A stretch of 17,085 nt of DNA from Desulfobacteraceae bacterium UBA5616 (GCA_002423615.1 DIKO01000018.1:1-17085); one strand, 5' to 3'; counted from the first letter of the stretch, positions 7,308-14,922 are shown. Numbers and translations: made by a program. The notes: generated from the letters alone by a model not told the origin.

Positions 7308-7823
7308 ATGATTCGGGAAATTTTGCTTCCCCGGTCGGAGGACTGGATTGAACAGGCCACCGAGAGGGCTCGGTATATCATGGAAAACCATGAAAGCTGC
7401 GCTCAGAGCATCCTGGCCGCTTTCATGGAAGCCCTGGAAATCCAGAATCCCTTGCTGTTGAGGGCTGCAGGGGGTTTCCACGGCGGAATGATGTCGTCCT
7501 TGATCTGCGGCATTCATACAGCGGGTCTGATGGTTCTGGGGTTACTCATGGGAAGGGAAAACCTGGAAGAAGGCCTCAACGGACTTGTGCCCATCATCCA
7601 ACCGGCCCAGGAATTAATGGCCCGATTAAATCAGCGACTGGGCTCCCATTCCTGCAAAGAACTCACCGGTGTGGATTTCACGGATCTGAATCAGGCCATG
7701 GCCTTTTATAATATATCCGGGGAAAACAAAAAATGCATCGACAGGGTGGCCCGTGGGACCCGGGAAATCGCCCTGTTCCTCAAAGAAAAGCAGGAAAGCG
7801 GAGAATTGTTCAGAATCGGCTGA
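7308..7823 (+). CDS. C_GCAxxG_C_C-type putative redox protein
   Basis: A 171-residue protein with the four spaced cysteines of this family: C31 (ENHESCAQSIL), C67 (SLICGIHTAGLMVLG), C116 (GSHSCKELTG) and C143 (ENKKCIDRV). The glycine-rich GGFHGGM before C67 is also typical. Members are thought to be redox-active, some near transport or anaerobic redox genes, but no reaction is established. The hallmark CGAxxG motif is altered to CGIHTAG while all four cysteines stay. There is no signal peptide. AAGGAGG at 7297-7303 is a near-ideal ribosome binding site for the ATG at 7308. The yhbY gene follows after 44 bases on the same strand. Confidence 0.8.
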   Translation: MIREILLPRSEDWIEQATERARYIMENHESCAQSILAAFMEALEIQNPLLLRAAGGFHGGMMSSLICGIHTAGLMVLGLLMGRENLEEGLNGLVPIIQPAQELMARLNQRLGSHSCKELTGVDFTDLNQAMAFYNISGENKKCIDRVARGTREIALFLKEKQESGELFRIG

Positions 7824-7867
7824 CCCTTGGCAGGCAGACGGAAAACACCAGAGGAGAAACAGCAACG

Positions 7868-8173
7868 ATGCCCCTTACCGGATCGGAAAAAAAATATTTG
7901 CGGGGACTTGCCCATCCCCTGAAACCGGTGGTGTTCATCGGCCAAAAAGGGATAATTCTTTCCGTGATTAAGGCCCTGGATGAAGCCTTCGATCAGCATG
8001 AGTTGATCAAGGTCAAATTTCAGGAATTTAAGGAAAAAGTCGAAAAACAAAACATTATTCACGAAATCGAGGAAAAGACCGGGGCTTTGCTGTGCGGTTT
8101 AATCGGCCATACCGCGATATTTTTCCGGCAGAATCCGGACCCGGAGCAACAGAAGATTCATCTTCCCGGATGA
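7868..8173 (+). CDS. yhbY: YhbY family RNA-binding protein (CRM domain)
   Basis: A 101-residue protein consisting of one CRM (CRS1-YhbY) domain. It starts with LTGSEKKYLRGLAHPLKPVV, then FIGQKGI (a variant of the GxxG RNA-binding loop, here GQKG), VIKALDEAFDQHELIKVKF and CGLIGHTAIFFRQ, which corresponds to the usual IG.t.vlYR strand. Bacterial YhbY binds pre-50S ribosomal particles and aids assembly. The frame is open upstream from 7733, overlapping the previous gene, but the ATG at 7868 is chosen because GAGGAG lies at 7851-7856 and the family begins there. The length is normal. It is co-directional with the four-cysteine gene and the acyl-CoA synthetase gene. Confidence 0.92.
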   Translation: MPLTGSEKKYLRGLAHPLKPVVFIGQKGIILSVIKALDEAFDQHELIKVKFQEFKEKVEKQNIIHEIEEKTGALLCGLIGHTAIFFRQNPDPEQQKIHLPG

Positions 8174-8262
8174 CAACTGGGAAAACAGCCTCGTACCGGG
8201 CGTAGAAGAAAAAATCACCGCCAATGAGAGAACTTCAACAGTGTCAAGTCTCGAGATAATGC

Positions 8263-8267
8263 AAGGA
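8263..8267 (+). promoter_or_regulatory. Ribosome binding site choosing the acyl-CoA synthetase start
   Basis: AAGGA at 8263-8267 lies only 2 bases before the ATG at 8270 but 8 bases before the in-frame ATG at 8276. The second spacing is the functional one, so the protein most likely begins MREKTT. Confidence 0.5.
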
Positions 8268-8275
8268 CGATGGAT

Positions 8276-9739
8276 ATGAGGGAAAAAACGACTTACCAAC
8301 GCGTTTCACTGGAAGAGGTATTTTCACCCCGAGGCGTAGCCGTCGTAGGGGCATCGGGCTCCGGGAGGATGGGATTCCCGGAAGGTGTGTTGATGGGGCT
8401 TGTGGAAGCCGGTTGTCCGGCAGTTTACCCGGTAAATCCAAAATACCGGGAGATCATGGGACTTCCCTGTTATCCCACTCTTGAAAGCATTCCCGGCCCC
8501 GTGGATTATGTGGTCGTGAGCATTCCGGCAACGGGCGTGATGACCCTTTTGGAAGACTGCGCCGGAAAAGGGGTCAAGGCCGTCCAGTTTTTTACGGCCG
8601 GGTTCAGTGAGAGCGGCATCGCCCAGCGGGCGGACCTGGAACGTGAAATGCTCGCCAAGGCCCGGGCTTCGGGATTCAGGATCATCGGACCCAACTGCGT
8701 CGGTCTTTTTGTTCCGAAAAGCGGGTTGGTCAATATCAGCGGCGTTTCTTTCGAACCGGGACCCGTCGCCTTTATTTCCCAGAGCGGCGGGCATGCCAAC
8801 AATATCGTCCAGTTCTCCGATTTCAGGGGAATCCGCTTCAGCAAGGTGGTGAGCTACGGCAACGGCCTGGATGTGGATGAAATTGAAATGCTGGAATATT
8901 TTAAGGATGATCCGGAAACCAAAATTATCGCCGCCTACATTGAGGGCATCAAGGATGGACGTCGTTTCAAGGAAGCACTGGAAGCGGCCGCAGCCGTAAA
9001 ACCCGTGATCATTTACAAGGGGGGAAGAACTGAAGCCGGACAACGGGCGGCCTTCGGTCACACGGCCAGCATGACCAGCTCCATCGCCGTATTCGAAGCC
9101 CTGTGCCGTCAGGCCAACGTGATTCAGGTCAACGATATCGACGAATTAATCGATGTTCTGGTTCTGCTTTCCTTTGCCGATCCCCTGCCCCAAGGAACGG
9201 GCATGGCCATGATCGGGGCCGGGGGGGGACCCAGCGTCCTGGCGGGAGACGTTATGGAAAAACACAGCCTGTGTCTGCCGGCCCTTTCCAACGCCATTCA
9301 AAATGAACTGAAAAAAGTACTACCCGTGGACGGCAGCATCTTTACCAATCCCCTGGATACGCCCAACATGTCCACCCCCAAAGCGATTTCCTCCGCCATG
9401 ACCATCATGGGTAAAATTCCGGAGATACATACCCTTTTTTACCATATGGGATTCCATCCCATCAGCCGCTGGGGGATTAACCGGTTTATGGCTGATAATT
9501 ATGGAGAACAACTGGCACAAGCCCTGGTGGAAGCCAAAGCGTCTTCCGGAAAACCCATTCTGCTCGCCTTGCGGCCCCCGGGAGATCTGGGGGGAATGGA
9601 AGAGTTTTTGGATGTCCAGAAAGCGGCTGTGGATGCAAAAATCCCGGTATTTTACGATCTGGACCGTCTGGCCCTGGCCGTCAGCAGGGTTGCCGCCTGG
9701 CGGAAGAACAAAATGGCTTGGATGAAACCCGGCACCTGA
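8276..9739 (+). CDS. NDP-forming acyl-CoA synthetase, alpha subunit (CoA-binding)
   Basis: A protein of about 487 residues with a CoA-binding Rossmann-like domain (FSPRGVAVVGASGSGRMGF, VYPVNPKY), then two flavodoxin-like ligase-CoA domains (PVAFISQSGGHANNI; IIAAYIEGIKDGRRF). The phosphohistidine of ADP-forming acetyl-CoA synthetases is the His in AAFGHTASMTSS (residue 264 counted from the ATG at 8270). These enzymes interconvert acyl-CoA, ADP and Pi with acid, CoA and ATP. The protein ends without the ATP-grasp (beta) domain, so it resembles the separate alpha subunit of archaeal ACD. No beta subunit is encoded in this window. Its position next to yhbY says little about the substrate. The start is set by the AAGGA at 8263-8267; an ATG at 8270 is the alternative. 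Confidence 0.85.
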   Translation: MREKTTYQRVSLEEVFSPRGVAVVGASGSGRMGFPEGVLMGLVEAGCPAVYPVNPKYREIMGLPCYPTLESIPGPVDYVVVSIPATGVMTLLEDCAGKGVKAVQFFTAGFSESGIAQRADLEREMLAKARASGFRIIGPNCVGLFVPKSGLVNISGVSFEPGPVAFISQSGGHANNIVQFSDFRGIRFSKVVSYGNGLDVDEIEMLEYFKDDPETKIIAAYIEGIKDGRRFKEALEAAAAVKPVIIYKGGRTEAGQRAAFGHTASMTSSIAVFEALCRQANVIQVNDIDELIDVLVLLSFADPLPQGTGMAMIGAGGGPSVLAGDVMEKHSLCLPALSNAIQNELKKVLPVDGSIFTNPLDTPNMSTPKAISSAMTIMGKIPEIHTLFYHMGFHPISRWGINRFMADNYGEQLAQALVEAKASSGKPILLALRPPGDLGGMEEFLDVQKAAVDAKIPVFYDLDRLALAVSRVAAWRKNKMAWMKPGT

Positions 9740-9907
9740 AGCCTGTATGAAGAACCGATGATCGATAATCCTTTAAGGTAAAACAATTCCCGGAGGCCTG
9801 AATCCTGACCCTTGACAACACCCTTTTCGCTTCACAGTCCAGGCTGAAACCCTCCCGCAATGTTTGTCCTTTGACCTAAACGACATCGGAAAATCGGGAA
9901 ATCTTTC

Positions 9908-9936
9908 TTGAAGAATGTGCCCTTAACGGTTATAGT
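9908..9936 (+). promoter_or_regulatory. Candidate promoter for the HD-GYP/GspAB gene run
   Basis: TTGAAG (9908-9913), a 17-base spacer and TATAGT (9931-9936) lie 58 bases upstream of the HD-GYP start. Transcription would start near 9943. The preceding gap (9740-9907) also holds a TTGACA near 9812, but no -10 hexamer stands at the right distance from it. Nothing else in this 255-base gap is recognisable. Confidence 0.5.
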
Positions 9937-9994
9937 TATCAATTATGAAGTCGGAAAATGAAATCCTGATGAACAGGAGATTTGACAGGATGGA

Positions 9995-11233
9995 ATGATG
10001 ATCAGCGAAGGGGAACAGCTACACGCCTTACGGGAATTGGGGATTGAATTAAGCCGCGTGCAGGATTTGGATATGCTCATGGAAAAAATTCTTTCCGAAG
10101 CCAGGCGTTTTGTCAATGCAGATGCCGGTTCAATCTATATACGGGACGGCGATGTGCTTTATTTCAGCTACACCCAGAATGACACCCTCCAGCAGCGCCT
10201 TGATAAAAATGAAAAACTTATCTATTCCAACTTTACCTTGCCCATCAATACGAAAAGTATTGCCGGCTATGTCGCCTCAACCGGAATGGTGTTGAACATT
10301 GAAGACGCTTACGGCATCCCTTCCACCGCCTCCTACCACTTTGATCCGAACTTTGACGACAAATGCCTTTATAGAACGGGGTCCATGCTGACCCTTCCCC
10401 TTAAAACCGCCAAAAACGAGATTCTTGGAATCCTTCAGGTGATCAATGCTAAGGATGATGCCAGAAACAATATCCCCTTTTCAATTCACACCGAGGAGAT
10501 CATGCTTCATTTCGCCAGCATTGCTTCGGTTGCCCTGGAGCGGGCCCAAATGACCCGGGCACTACTCCTTCGCATGATCCGCATGGCGGAAATGCGCGAT
10601 CCCAAGGAAACAGGCGCACACGTAAATCGGGTGGGCGGATATGCCGTTGAAATCTATGAGCAATGGGCAAAAAAAAGGGGCATCCCCAAGGAGCGTATCG
10701 ACAAGGACAGGGATATCCTCAGAATGGCCGCCATGCTTCACGATGTGGGGAAAGTGGGCATATCCGACCTGATCCTGAAAAAACCCGGTCGCTTCACCGA
10801 TGAAGAATTCGAGATCATGAAACAACACACCCTGTTTGGTGCCCAGTTGTTTGATAATCGAAAATCGGATTTTGACGATGCCGCGGCAGAAGTGGCATTA
10901 AATCATCATGAAAGATGGGATGGGAAAGGATACCCCGGGTATATTACCGGGTTGACCGACATGCCCCTGGGCGAGAACCTTTACCTGGGGAAAAGCTCTA
11001 TCGGAAAGGCCGGCGAAGATATTCCGCTGTACGGACGGATCGTGGCCCTGGCAGATGTATATGACGCCTTGTCGTCTGCCAGAGTGTATAAGAATGCCTG
11101 GGATGAAGAAGATGTACTGGATACCATTTCCAGGGAATCGGGACGGCATTTTGACCCGGAGTTGGTGGAAATATTCTTTTCCATATTAGATATTTTAAGG
11201 TCCATTCAGAAAAGATTCCAGGACAAGACATAA
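9995..11233 (+). CDS. GAF and HD-GYP domain protein, putative c-di-GMP phosphodiesterase
   Basis: A 412-residue cytoplasmic signalling protein with no membrane segment or signal peptide. The N-terminal part (about residues 10-185) is a GAF sensor domain, with FVNADAGSIYIRDGDVL and LTLPLKTAKNEILGILQVIN. The C-terminal part is HD-GYP: MRDPKETGAHVNRV, then MLHDVGKVG (H249, D250), NHHERWDGKGYPG (GYP at 312-314) and IVALADVYDALSS. HD-GYP enzymes hydrolyse c-di-GMP to pGpG and GMP, or related dinucleotides. About 25 extra residues lie between GYPG and IPLYGRIVALAD, compared with typical HD-GYP proteins. The start is ATG 9995 or 9998, after AGGA at 9987-9990. It opens a plus-strand run with the retropepsin and GspA/GspB genes, though 130 bases separate it from the retropepsin gene. 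Confidence 0.92.
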   Translation: MMISEGEQLHALRELGIELSRVQDLDMLMEKILSEARRFVNADAGSIYIRDGDVLYFSYTQNDTLQQRLDKNEKLIYSNFTLPINTKSIAGYVASTGMVLNIEDAYGIPSTASYHFDPNFDDKCLYRTGSMLTLPLKTAKNEILGILQVINAKDDARNNIPFSIHTEEIMLHFASIASVALERAQMTRALLLRMIRMAEMRDPKETGAHVNRVGGYAVEIYEQWAKKRGIPKERIDKDRDILRMAAMLHDVGKVGISDLILKKPGRFTDEEFEIMKQHTLFGAQLFDNRKSDFDDAAAEVALNHHERWDGKGYPGYITGLTDMPLGENLYLGKSSIGKAGEDIPLYGRIVALADVYDALSSARVYKNAWDEEDVLDTISRESGRHFDPELVEIFFSILDILRSIQKRFQDKT

Positions 11234-11252
11234 ATCGGGGGAGGTTCAACCG

Positions 11253-11324
11253 ATGAAATACGATAATACGGAATCATCTTTTTTCGTGGGTCTGGGGAGG
11301 TTTGTCAACGGGTACGACTGGTAG
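11253..11324 (+). CDS. Possible 23-residue small protein
   Basis: An ATG at 11253 is preceded by GGGGGAGG (11237-11244) with an 8-base spacing, one of the best ribosome binding sites in the window. The frame runs for 23 codons to a TAG at 11322-11324 and encodes a short product ending GLGRFVNGYDW. It has no membrane segment and no family I recognise. It lies between the HD-GYP and retropepsin genes. It could be a real small protein, a leader peptide coupling translation to the next gene, or the leftover 5' end of a decayed gene. Confidence 0.35.
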   Translation: MKYDNTESSFFVGLGRFVNGYDW

Positions 11325-11363
11325 ACGGAAGAAAAACCTGTCCGGATTTTCAGGAGACCATGG

Positions 11364-12002
11364 ATGGTTCGATCATCCGCATTGATTTTGATTTTATTTT
11401 ATACCCTTTTCGGCTCCCCTTGGACTGTATTCGGAGAGTTTTACAAATACACGGACAGCAGTGGTAAAATCCGCTTTGTTGACGACATCGGAAAAATACC
11501 GCCTGAATACCGGGGCCGCTTCAAGGCCTATGAAGAACCCTTGGATCATTTGTCCGAAGAAGAAAAAGCGGAGTTGCGGAAGAAGGAAGACCTGCAGGAA
11601 AGTTTTGAAACCCGTGTGGTAATAGTGGAGAATAACATTCTTATCCCTGTCCTGTTGTCCAGCGGGGGAAAAGAGATGGAAGTGGTTCTGGTGCTCGACA
11701 CGGGTGCTTCCATCACTACCCTTCACCGGAATGTGGCGAAAACCCTTGACCTCCAAAACACCCGAAAAGCCAGAGCCCGTTCAGCCGGCGGAAACGAAAT
11801 CGCTTTTGATGTAACGGAACTGGATCGGGTCAGGGTCGGTCCCTTTGAGAAAGAAAACCTCCTGGTGGGAATTATCGACTATCAGGGGGAAGGTTCGTCC
11901 CACCAAGGACTGCTCGGAATGAATTTTCTGCAGCACTTCCAGTATGTCATCGACTATGAAAAGCAGGTGGTCCGGTGGACGCCCGAAAAAGGTTTTCCCT
12001 GA
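11364..12002 (+). CDS. Secreted DUF4124-retropepsin-like aspartic protease
   Basis: A 212-residue exported protein. Residues 1-24 form a signal peptide with a hydrophobic core. A short DUF4124-type segment follows (EFYKYTDSSGKIRFVDD, 25-41), which is common near the N-terminus of proteobacterial envelope proteins. A charged linker (about 57-80) leads to a retropepsin-like domain with the catalytic motif VLDTGASITTLH (D112) and, later, HQGLLGMNFLQHFQYVID. One DTGAS motif means it should act as a homodimer. The substrate is unknown. The ATG at 11364 has AGGAG (11352-11356) 7 bases upstream, while the ATG at 11360 is in another frame. It lies 95 bases before the GspA-like gene, suggesting an envelope-related role in the same operon (inference). 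Confidence 0.85.
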   Translation: MVRSSALILILFYTLFGSPWTVFGEFYKYTDSSGKIRFVDDIGKIPPEYRGRFKAYEEPLDHLSEEEKAELRKKEDLQESFETRVVIVENNILIPVLLSSGGKEMEVVLVLDTGASITTLHRNVAKTLDLQNTRKARARSAGGNEIAFDVTELDRVRVGPFEKENLLVGIIDYQGEGSSHQGLLGMNFLQHFQYVIDYEKQVVRWTPEKGFP

Positions 12003-12097
12003 GCATGGAATTCCGGGGGCACTAGCTACCCCTGCACTTCTAAAAGATGTAAACACCGGTTGTATACGGATGCCCTTAACAGACAGGATCCCAGCAA

Positions 12098-13837
12098 ATG
12101 TACAATGATTTTTTTGGATTTAAAGAAAAGCCTTTCAAACTGGCCCCCGATCCCGAATACCTTTTCCTGAGCCGCAGCCACGAGGAGGCCCTGGCCCACC
12201 TGAACTATGCCGTATCTGAAGGGGACGGGTTTGTGGAGATCACGGGCGAGGTGGGAACGGGTAAAACAACCCTGTGCCGGGCGTTTCTGGAGACCCTGGA
12301 TGAAAATACCCAATCAGCCTTTATTTTTAATCCCAAACTTGATGCCATACAACTCCTTAAAACCATCAACGATGAATTCGGCATCGATTCCAAAGGGGAT
12401 ACCGCCAAGGACCTCATCGATGACTTGAACGCATTTTTAATGGAGGGGAAACGGAACGGGAAAACCGCCGTCCTGCTGATTGATGAGGCACAGAACCTCA
12501 CCGTCGACGTCCTGGAACAGGTAAGACTTCTCTCCAACCTGGAAACCACCCGTGACAAGCTGCTGCAGATCATTTTGGTCGGCCAGCCCGAACTGGGAGA
12601 CCTGCTGGATTCACGTGAACTGCGACAGCTTGCCCAGCGCATCACCTTGAGTTGTCGCCTTAAACCCTTTAACCGAAACGAGACAAAGGCTTATATCCTT
12701 CACCGCCTTAACATCGCCGCAAAAAAAACCGGGGTCAGGTTCACCAGAGGCGCCTTTCGTGCCATCCACCAGTATTCCGGTGGAGTTCCCCGTCTGATCA
12801 ACATTGTCGCCGACAGGGCACTTCTGACCGCTTTCGGCCTCGACCGGAAAAAAATTACACCCGTGATTGTCCGAACCGCCATCAAGGAATTATCCGGAAG
12901 AAGAGATGTCCTCGGCCTGGGCTTTACTGCGGGCAAAAAAGCGGCCCTTGGATGGGGTGCCTGCCTGATGGTTTTAGTCCTTGCGGGTTTTCTACTGTCA
13001 CGGGAAAAAGATTTGGGGTGGAGAGACCTCACGAAACACCAATCCGAAACACCCCTGGCTTCCAAGGCAATCCCCGGCGGTGTTTTAAGGCCGTCCCGGC
13101 CCCCGGTGGCGACGCCTCCTCGTCTGGTCAAGCCAAAACCGGTCGAAAGTATACCGGTTAAAACCCCTGAACTGACTTTAGAGCAGTTTTTACAAGGTGT
13201 ATCTAAAGAAAATTCCAGACATCTCGCCCTAATTGCCGTCATGACCATGTGGGGAGAAAAGGGCATGGAAACGTCCCATTTAAGCGAACAAATGAATGAC
13301 GACGTTTTTTTCAGGCTGGCTGCCATGCGGTACGGGTTTTCAATCCACGGCGCTAAATTTAATATTGATCTCCTCAGAAAATTAAACCTTCCCGCCGTTC
13401 TGGAAATGATGCCGCCGGGAGAGACCGCTCCCGTATTTGTCGCGCTTTGCGCATTGAAGGACCACCGGGCAACCCTGAAACGCAACCCCCGGGATTCCGG
13501 CATTTCAGTTGAAATACGTGAGATTTCCGCCATGATGGGAAAAACCGTTTATATTCCGTGGAAAGATTTCTATAATTACTCGAACATTATTCCTCTGTCC
13601 GGGTCAAGGGAATCGGTTATTTCGCTGAAGATGCATATCCGGGAACTGGGTTACGGAGACATTGACACCAGCCCCGAATATGACGACAAAACCAGGCAGG
13701 CCATAATGGAAATCCAGAAAAAATACGGTCTTCACCAAGACGGGTTGGTGGGGCCTTTGACCAAAATAATTTTATATAATAAAATCGAAAGATTGAATAT
13801 TCCGAAGATCGGCGGTGAACAAGCGGTAGCCGATTAA
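12098..13837 (+). CDS. gspA: GspA/ExeA-like AAA ATPase with peptidoglycan-binding domain
   Basis: A 579-residue inner-membrane protein. The cytoplasmic N-terminus is an ExeA-type AAA ATPase: MYNDFFGFKEKPFKLAPDP start, Walker A GEVGTGKTT (50-58) and Walker B VLLIDEAQN (D129, E130), followed by GQPEL and a QRI..S sensor region. A single membrane helix lies at about 282-301, then a proline-rich linker. A periplasmic C39-peptidase-like segment (about 360-490) follows, lacking a recognisable catalytic cysteine. A C-terminal peptidoglycan-binding domain (about 507-565, with DDKTRQAIMEIQKKYGLHQDG and VGPLT) ends the protein. In Aeromonas, ExeA with ExeB helps the type II secretin assemble through the cell wall. 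AGGA at 12085-12088 precedes the ATG by 9 bases. The gspB-like gene follows after 16 bases. Confidence 0.9.
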   Translation: MYNDFFGFKEKPFKLAPDPEYLFLSRSHEEALAHLNYAVSEGDGFVEITGEVGTGKTTLCRAFLETLDENTQSAFIFNPKLDAIQLLKTINDEFGIDSKGDTAKDLIDDLNAFLMEGKRNGKTAVLLIDEAQNLTVDVLEQVRLLSNLETTRDKLLQIILVGQPELGDLLDSRELRQLAQRITLSCRLKPFNRNETKAYILHRLNIAAKKTGVRFTRGAFRAIHQYSGGVPRLINIVADRALLTAFGLDRKKITPVIVRTAIKELSGRRDVLGLGFTAGKKAALGWGACLMVLVLAGFLLSREKDLGWRDLTKHQSETPLASKAIPGGVLRPSRPPVATPPRLVKPKPVESIPVKTPELTLEQFLQGVSKENSRHLALIAVMTMWGEKGMETSHLSEQMNDDVFFRLAAMRYGFSIHGAKFNIDLLRKLNLPAVLEMMPPGETAPVFVALCALKDHRATLKRNPRDSGISVEIREISAMMGKTVYIPWKDFYNYSNIIPLSGSRESVISLKMHIRELGYGDIDTSPEYDDKTRQAIMEIQKKYGLHQDGLVGPLTKIILYNKIERLNIPKIGGEQAVAD

Positions 13838-13853
13838 AAAGGATGGCAATAAT

Positions 13854-14690
13854 TTGAGCTCGATATTAAAAGCACTGAAGAAACTCGAAGGTGAACAATT
13901 GAATCAGGAAAGGGTACAAAGCCTCTCAAGGGCGGTGTATCTAAAAAAAGGGGGCGGCGGTTCACCGGGAAGCAGACCCCGGAAAGCGGGTTTCAGGGCT
14001 TTGGCATTGGTGTTATGCGCAGGGGGCTTTCTGGGGTGGTTTTACATGAAACATGATGGGAAAAAAACCGTTCCCGATTCAATGGAAAATATCCCCCGGC
14101 ATTTAAAACAAAAACCTGGTTCACCTGCCGTTGAACAGGCAACCCGGGAGACTGTTGAAAAACCGTCCAAACCCCTGACGCGGAACATAAGTCCCGGAGT
14201 CCCGGCCCCTTCCGCTTCCCGGGAAAGCAGGAATCAAGTCATGGATCCGGGGCCAAAAACACCGGTCGATACTTTCGGACAAAAGTCGCCCACGGATTTG
14301 AGAAGTAAAAGCCTTATTCCGGCAGAAAAAGACCGGGAAGTTCCATCATCACCCCTTCCCCCTGACGAAAAAAGGAATACGGTTGAACCGCCTGATGGTT
14401 CCCGGAAAGACCTTGAAGCCCGGGCCGGAGACGAGGCCCCCTGGATTGAAACATCCGGAAAGGAAGATCCTGCAAAGGACGCCTTAATACCGCTCCTGGA
14501 AGGTTCGGATTTAAAACTCCAGGCTATCGCCTGGGCGGATGATCCCAAAAGCCGAATAGCGGTTATCAATGGCAGTATTGTCAGGGAAGGGGATTCGATT
14601 GGAAACATGTTGGTGATGCGGATCAACGAAGACGAAATCCTGTTGAGGGAAAGCGGTGAAGTCAGAAAACTGGTGTTCAGGCTTCACTGA
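13854..14690 (+). CDS. gspB: GspB/ExeB-like envelope protein
   Basis: A 278-residue bitopic inner-membrane protein. It opens with MSSILKALKKLEGEQ, the standard GspB N-terminus, then a membrane helix at about 46-65. A long proline-, serine- and lysine-rich periplasmic linker (about 70-215) follows. The C-terminal GspB domain (about 216-278) shows LKLQAIAWADDPKSRIAVIN, then IVREGDSIGNMLVMRI. GspB partners GspA in localising or inserting the secretin. The start is TTG at 13854, supported by AAAAAGGA just after the gspA stop (10-base spacing) and by the exact match of the N-terminus to the family. Translation is probably coupled to gspA. The gene ends 7 bases from a convergent small gene. Confidence 0.87.
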   Translation: MSSILKALKKLEGEQLNQERVQSLSRAVYLKKGGGGSPGSRPRKAGFRALALVLCAGGFLGWFYMKHDGKKTVPDSMENIPRHLKQKPGSPAVEQATRETVEKPSKPLTRNISPGVPAPSASRESRNQVMDPGPKTPVDTFGQKSPTDLRSKSLIPAEKDREVPSSPLPPDEKRNTVEPPDGSRKDLEARAGDEAPWIETSGKEDPAKDALIPLLEGSDLKLQAIAWADDPKSRIAVINGSIVREGDSIGNMLVMRINEDEILLRESGEVRKLVFRLH

Positions 14691-14697
14691 GTCGTGA

Positions 14698-14922
14698 TCA
14701 GAAATCGGGAGTAAAAATTTCGGTTTTCAAATACTGATAAAGTTCAACGGCGTTTCCGGATCTCCATGCCCACAGGGTGAATACGGTTGCGGCGATGAGA
14801 AAATAGAAACGGAAATTGCTGACAAGCCTGCCGCTGTTGAAAATCCGCCATGCGGACCAGATCATGATAAGACCCGCAACCCCAAAAACCGCAATCTCCT
14901 GGATGGTATAACCGAAATACAT
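14698..14922 (-). CDS. Small two-TM membrane protein, unknown
   Basis: A 74-residue protein with two hydrophobic segments, about 8-25 (IAVFGVAGLIMIWSAW) and 38-52 (FYFLIAATVFTLWAW), and a short polar tail. I do not recognise a family. It is likely real because GGAGGG stands 5 bases before the ATG, and because it fits exactly between gspB (7 bases to its 3' side, convergent) and the divergent alpha/beta hydrolase. With two helices it should sit in the inner membrane with both ends on the same side. No function can be inferred. Confidence 0.6.
   Translation of the reverse strand: MYFGYTIQEIAVFGVAGLIMIWSAWRIFNSGRLVSNFRFYFLIAATVFTLWAWRSGNAVELYQYLKTEIFTPDF

Noticed and set aside
8324..9061. A 245-codon minus-strand frame opposite the acyl-CoA synthetase gene
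   Set aside because: It is a shadow of the real coding frame, with no family motif and no ribosome binding site I trust.
12700..13533. A 277-codon open frame on the minus strand opposite gspA
   Set aside because: It lies wholly antisense to a well-supported gene and its product is a low-complexity Ser/Arg-rich sequence with no domain.
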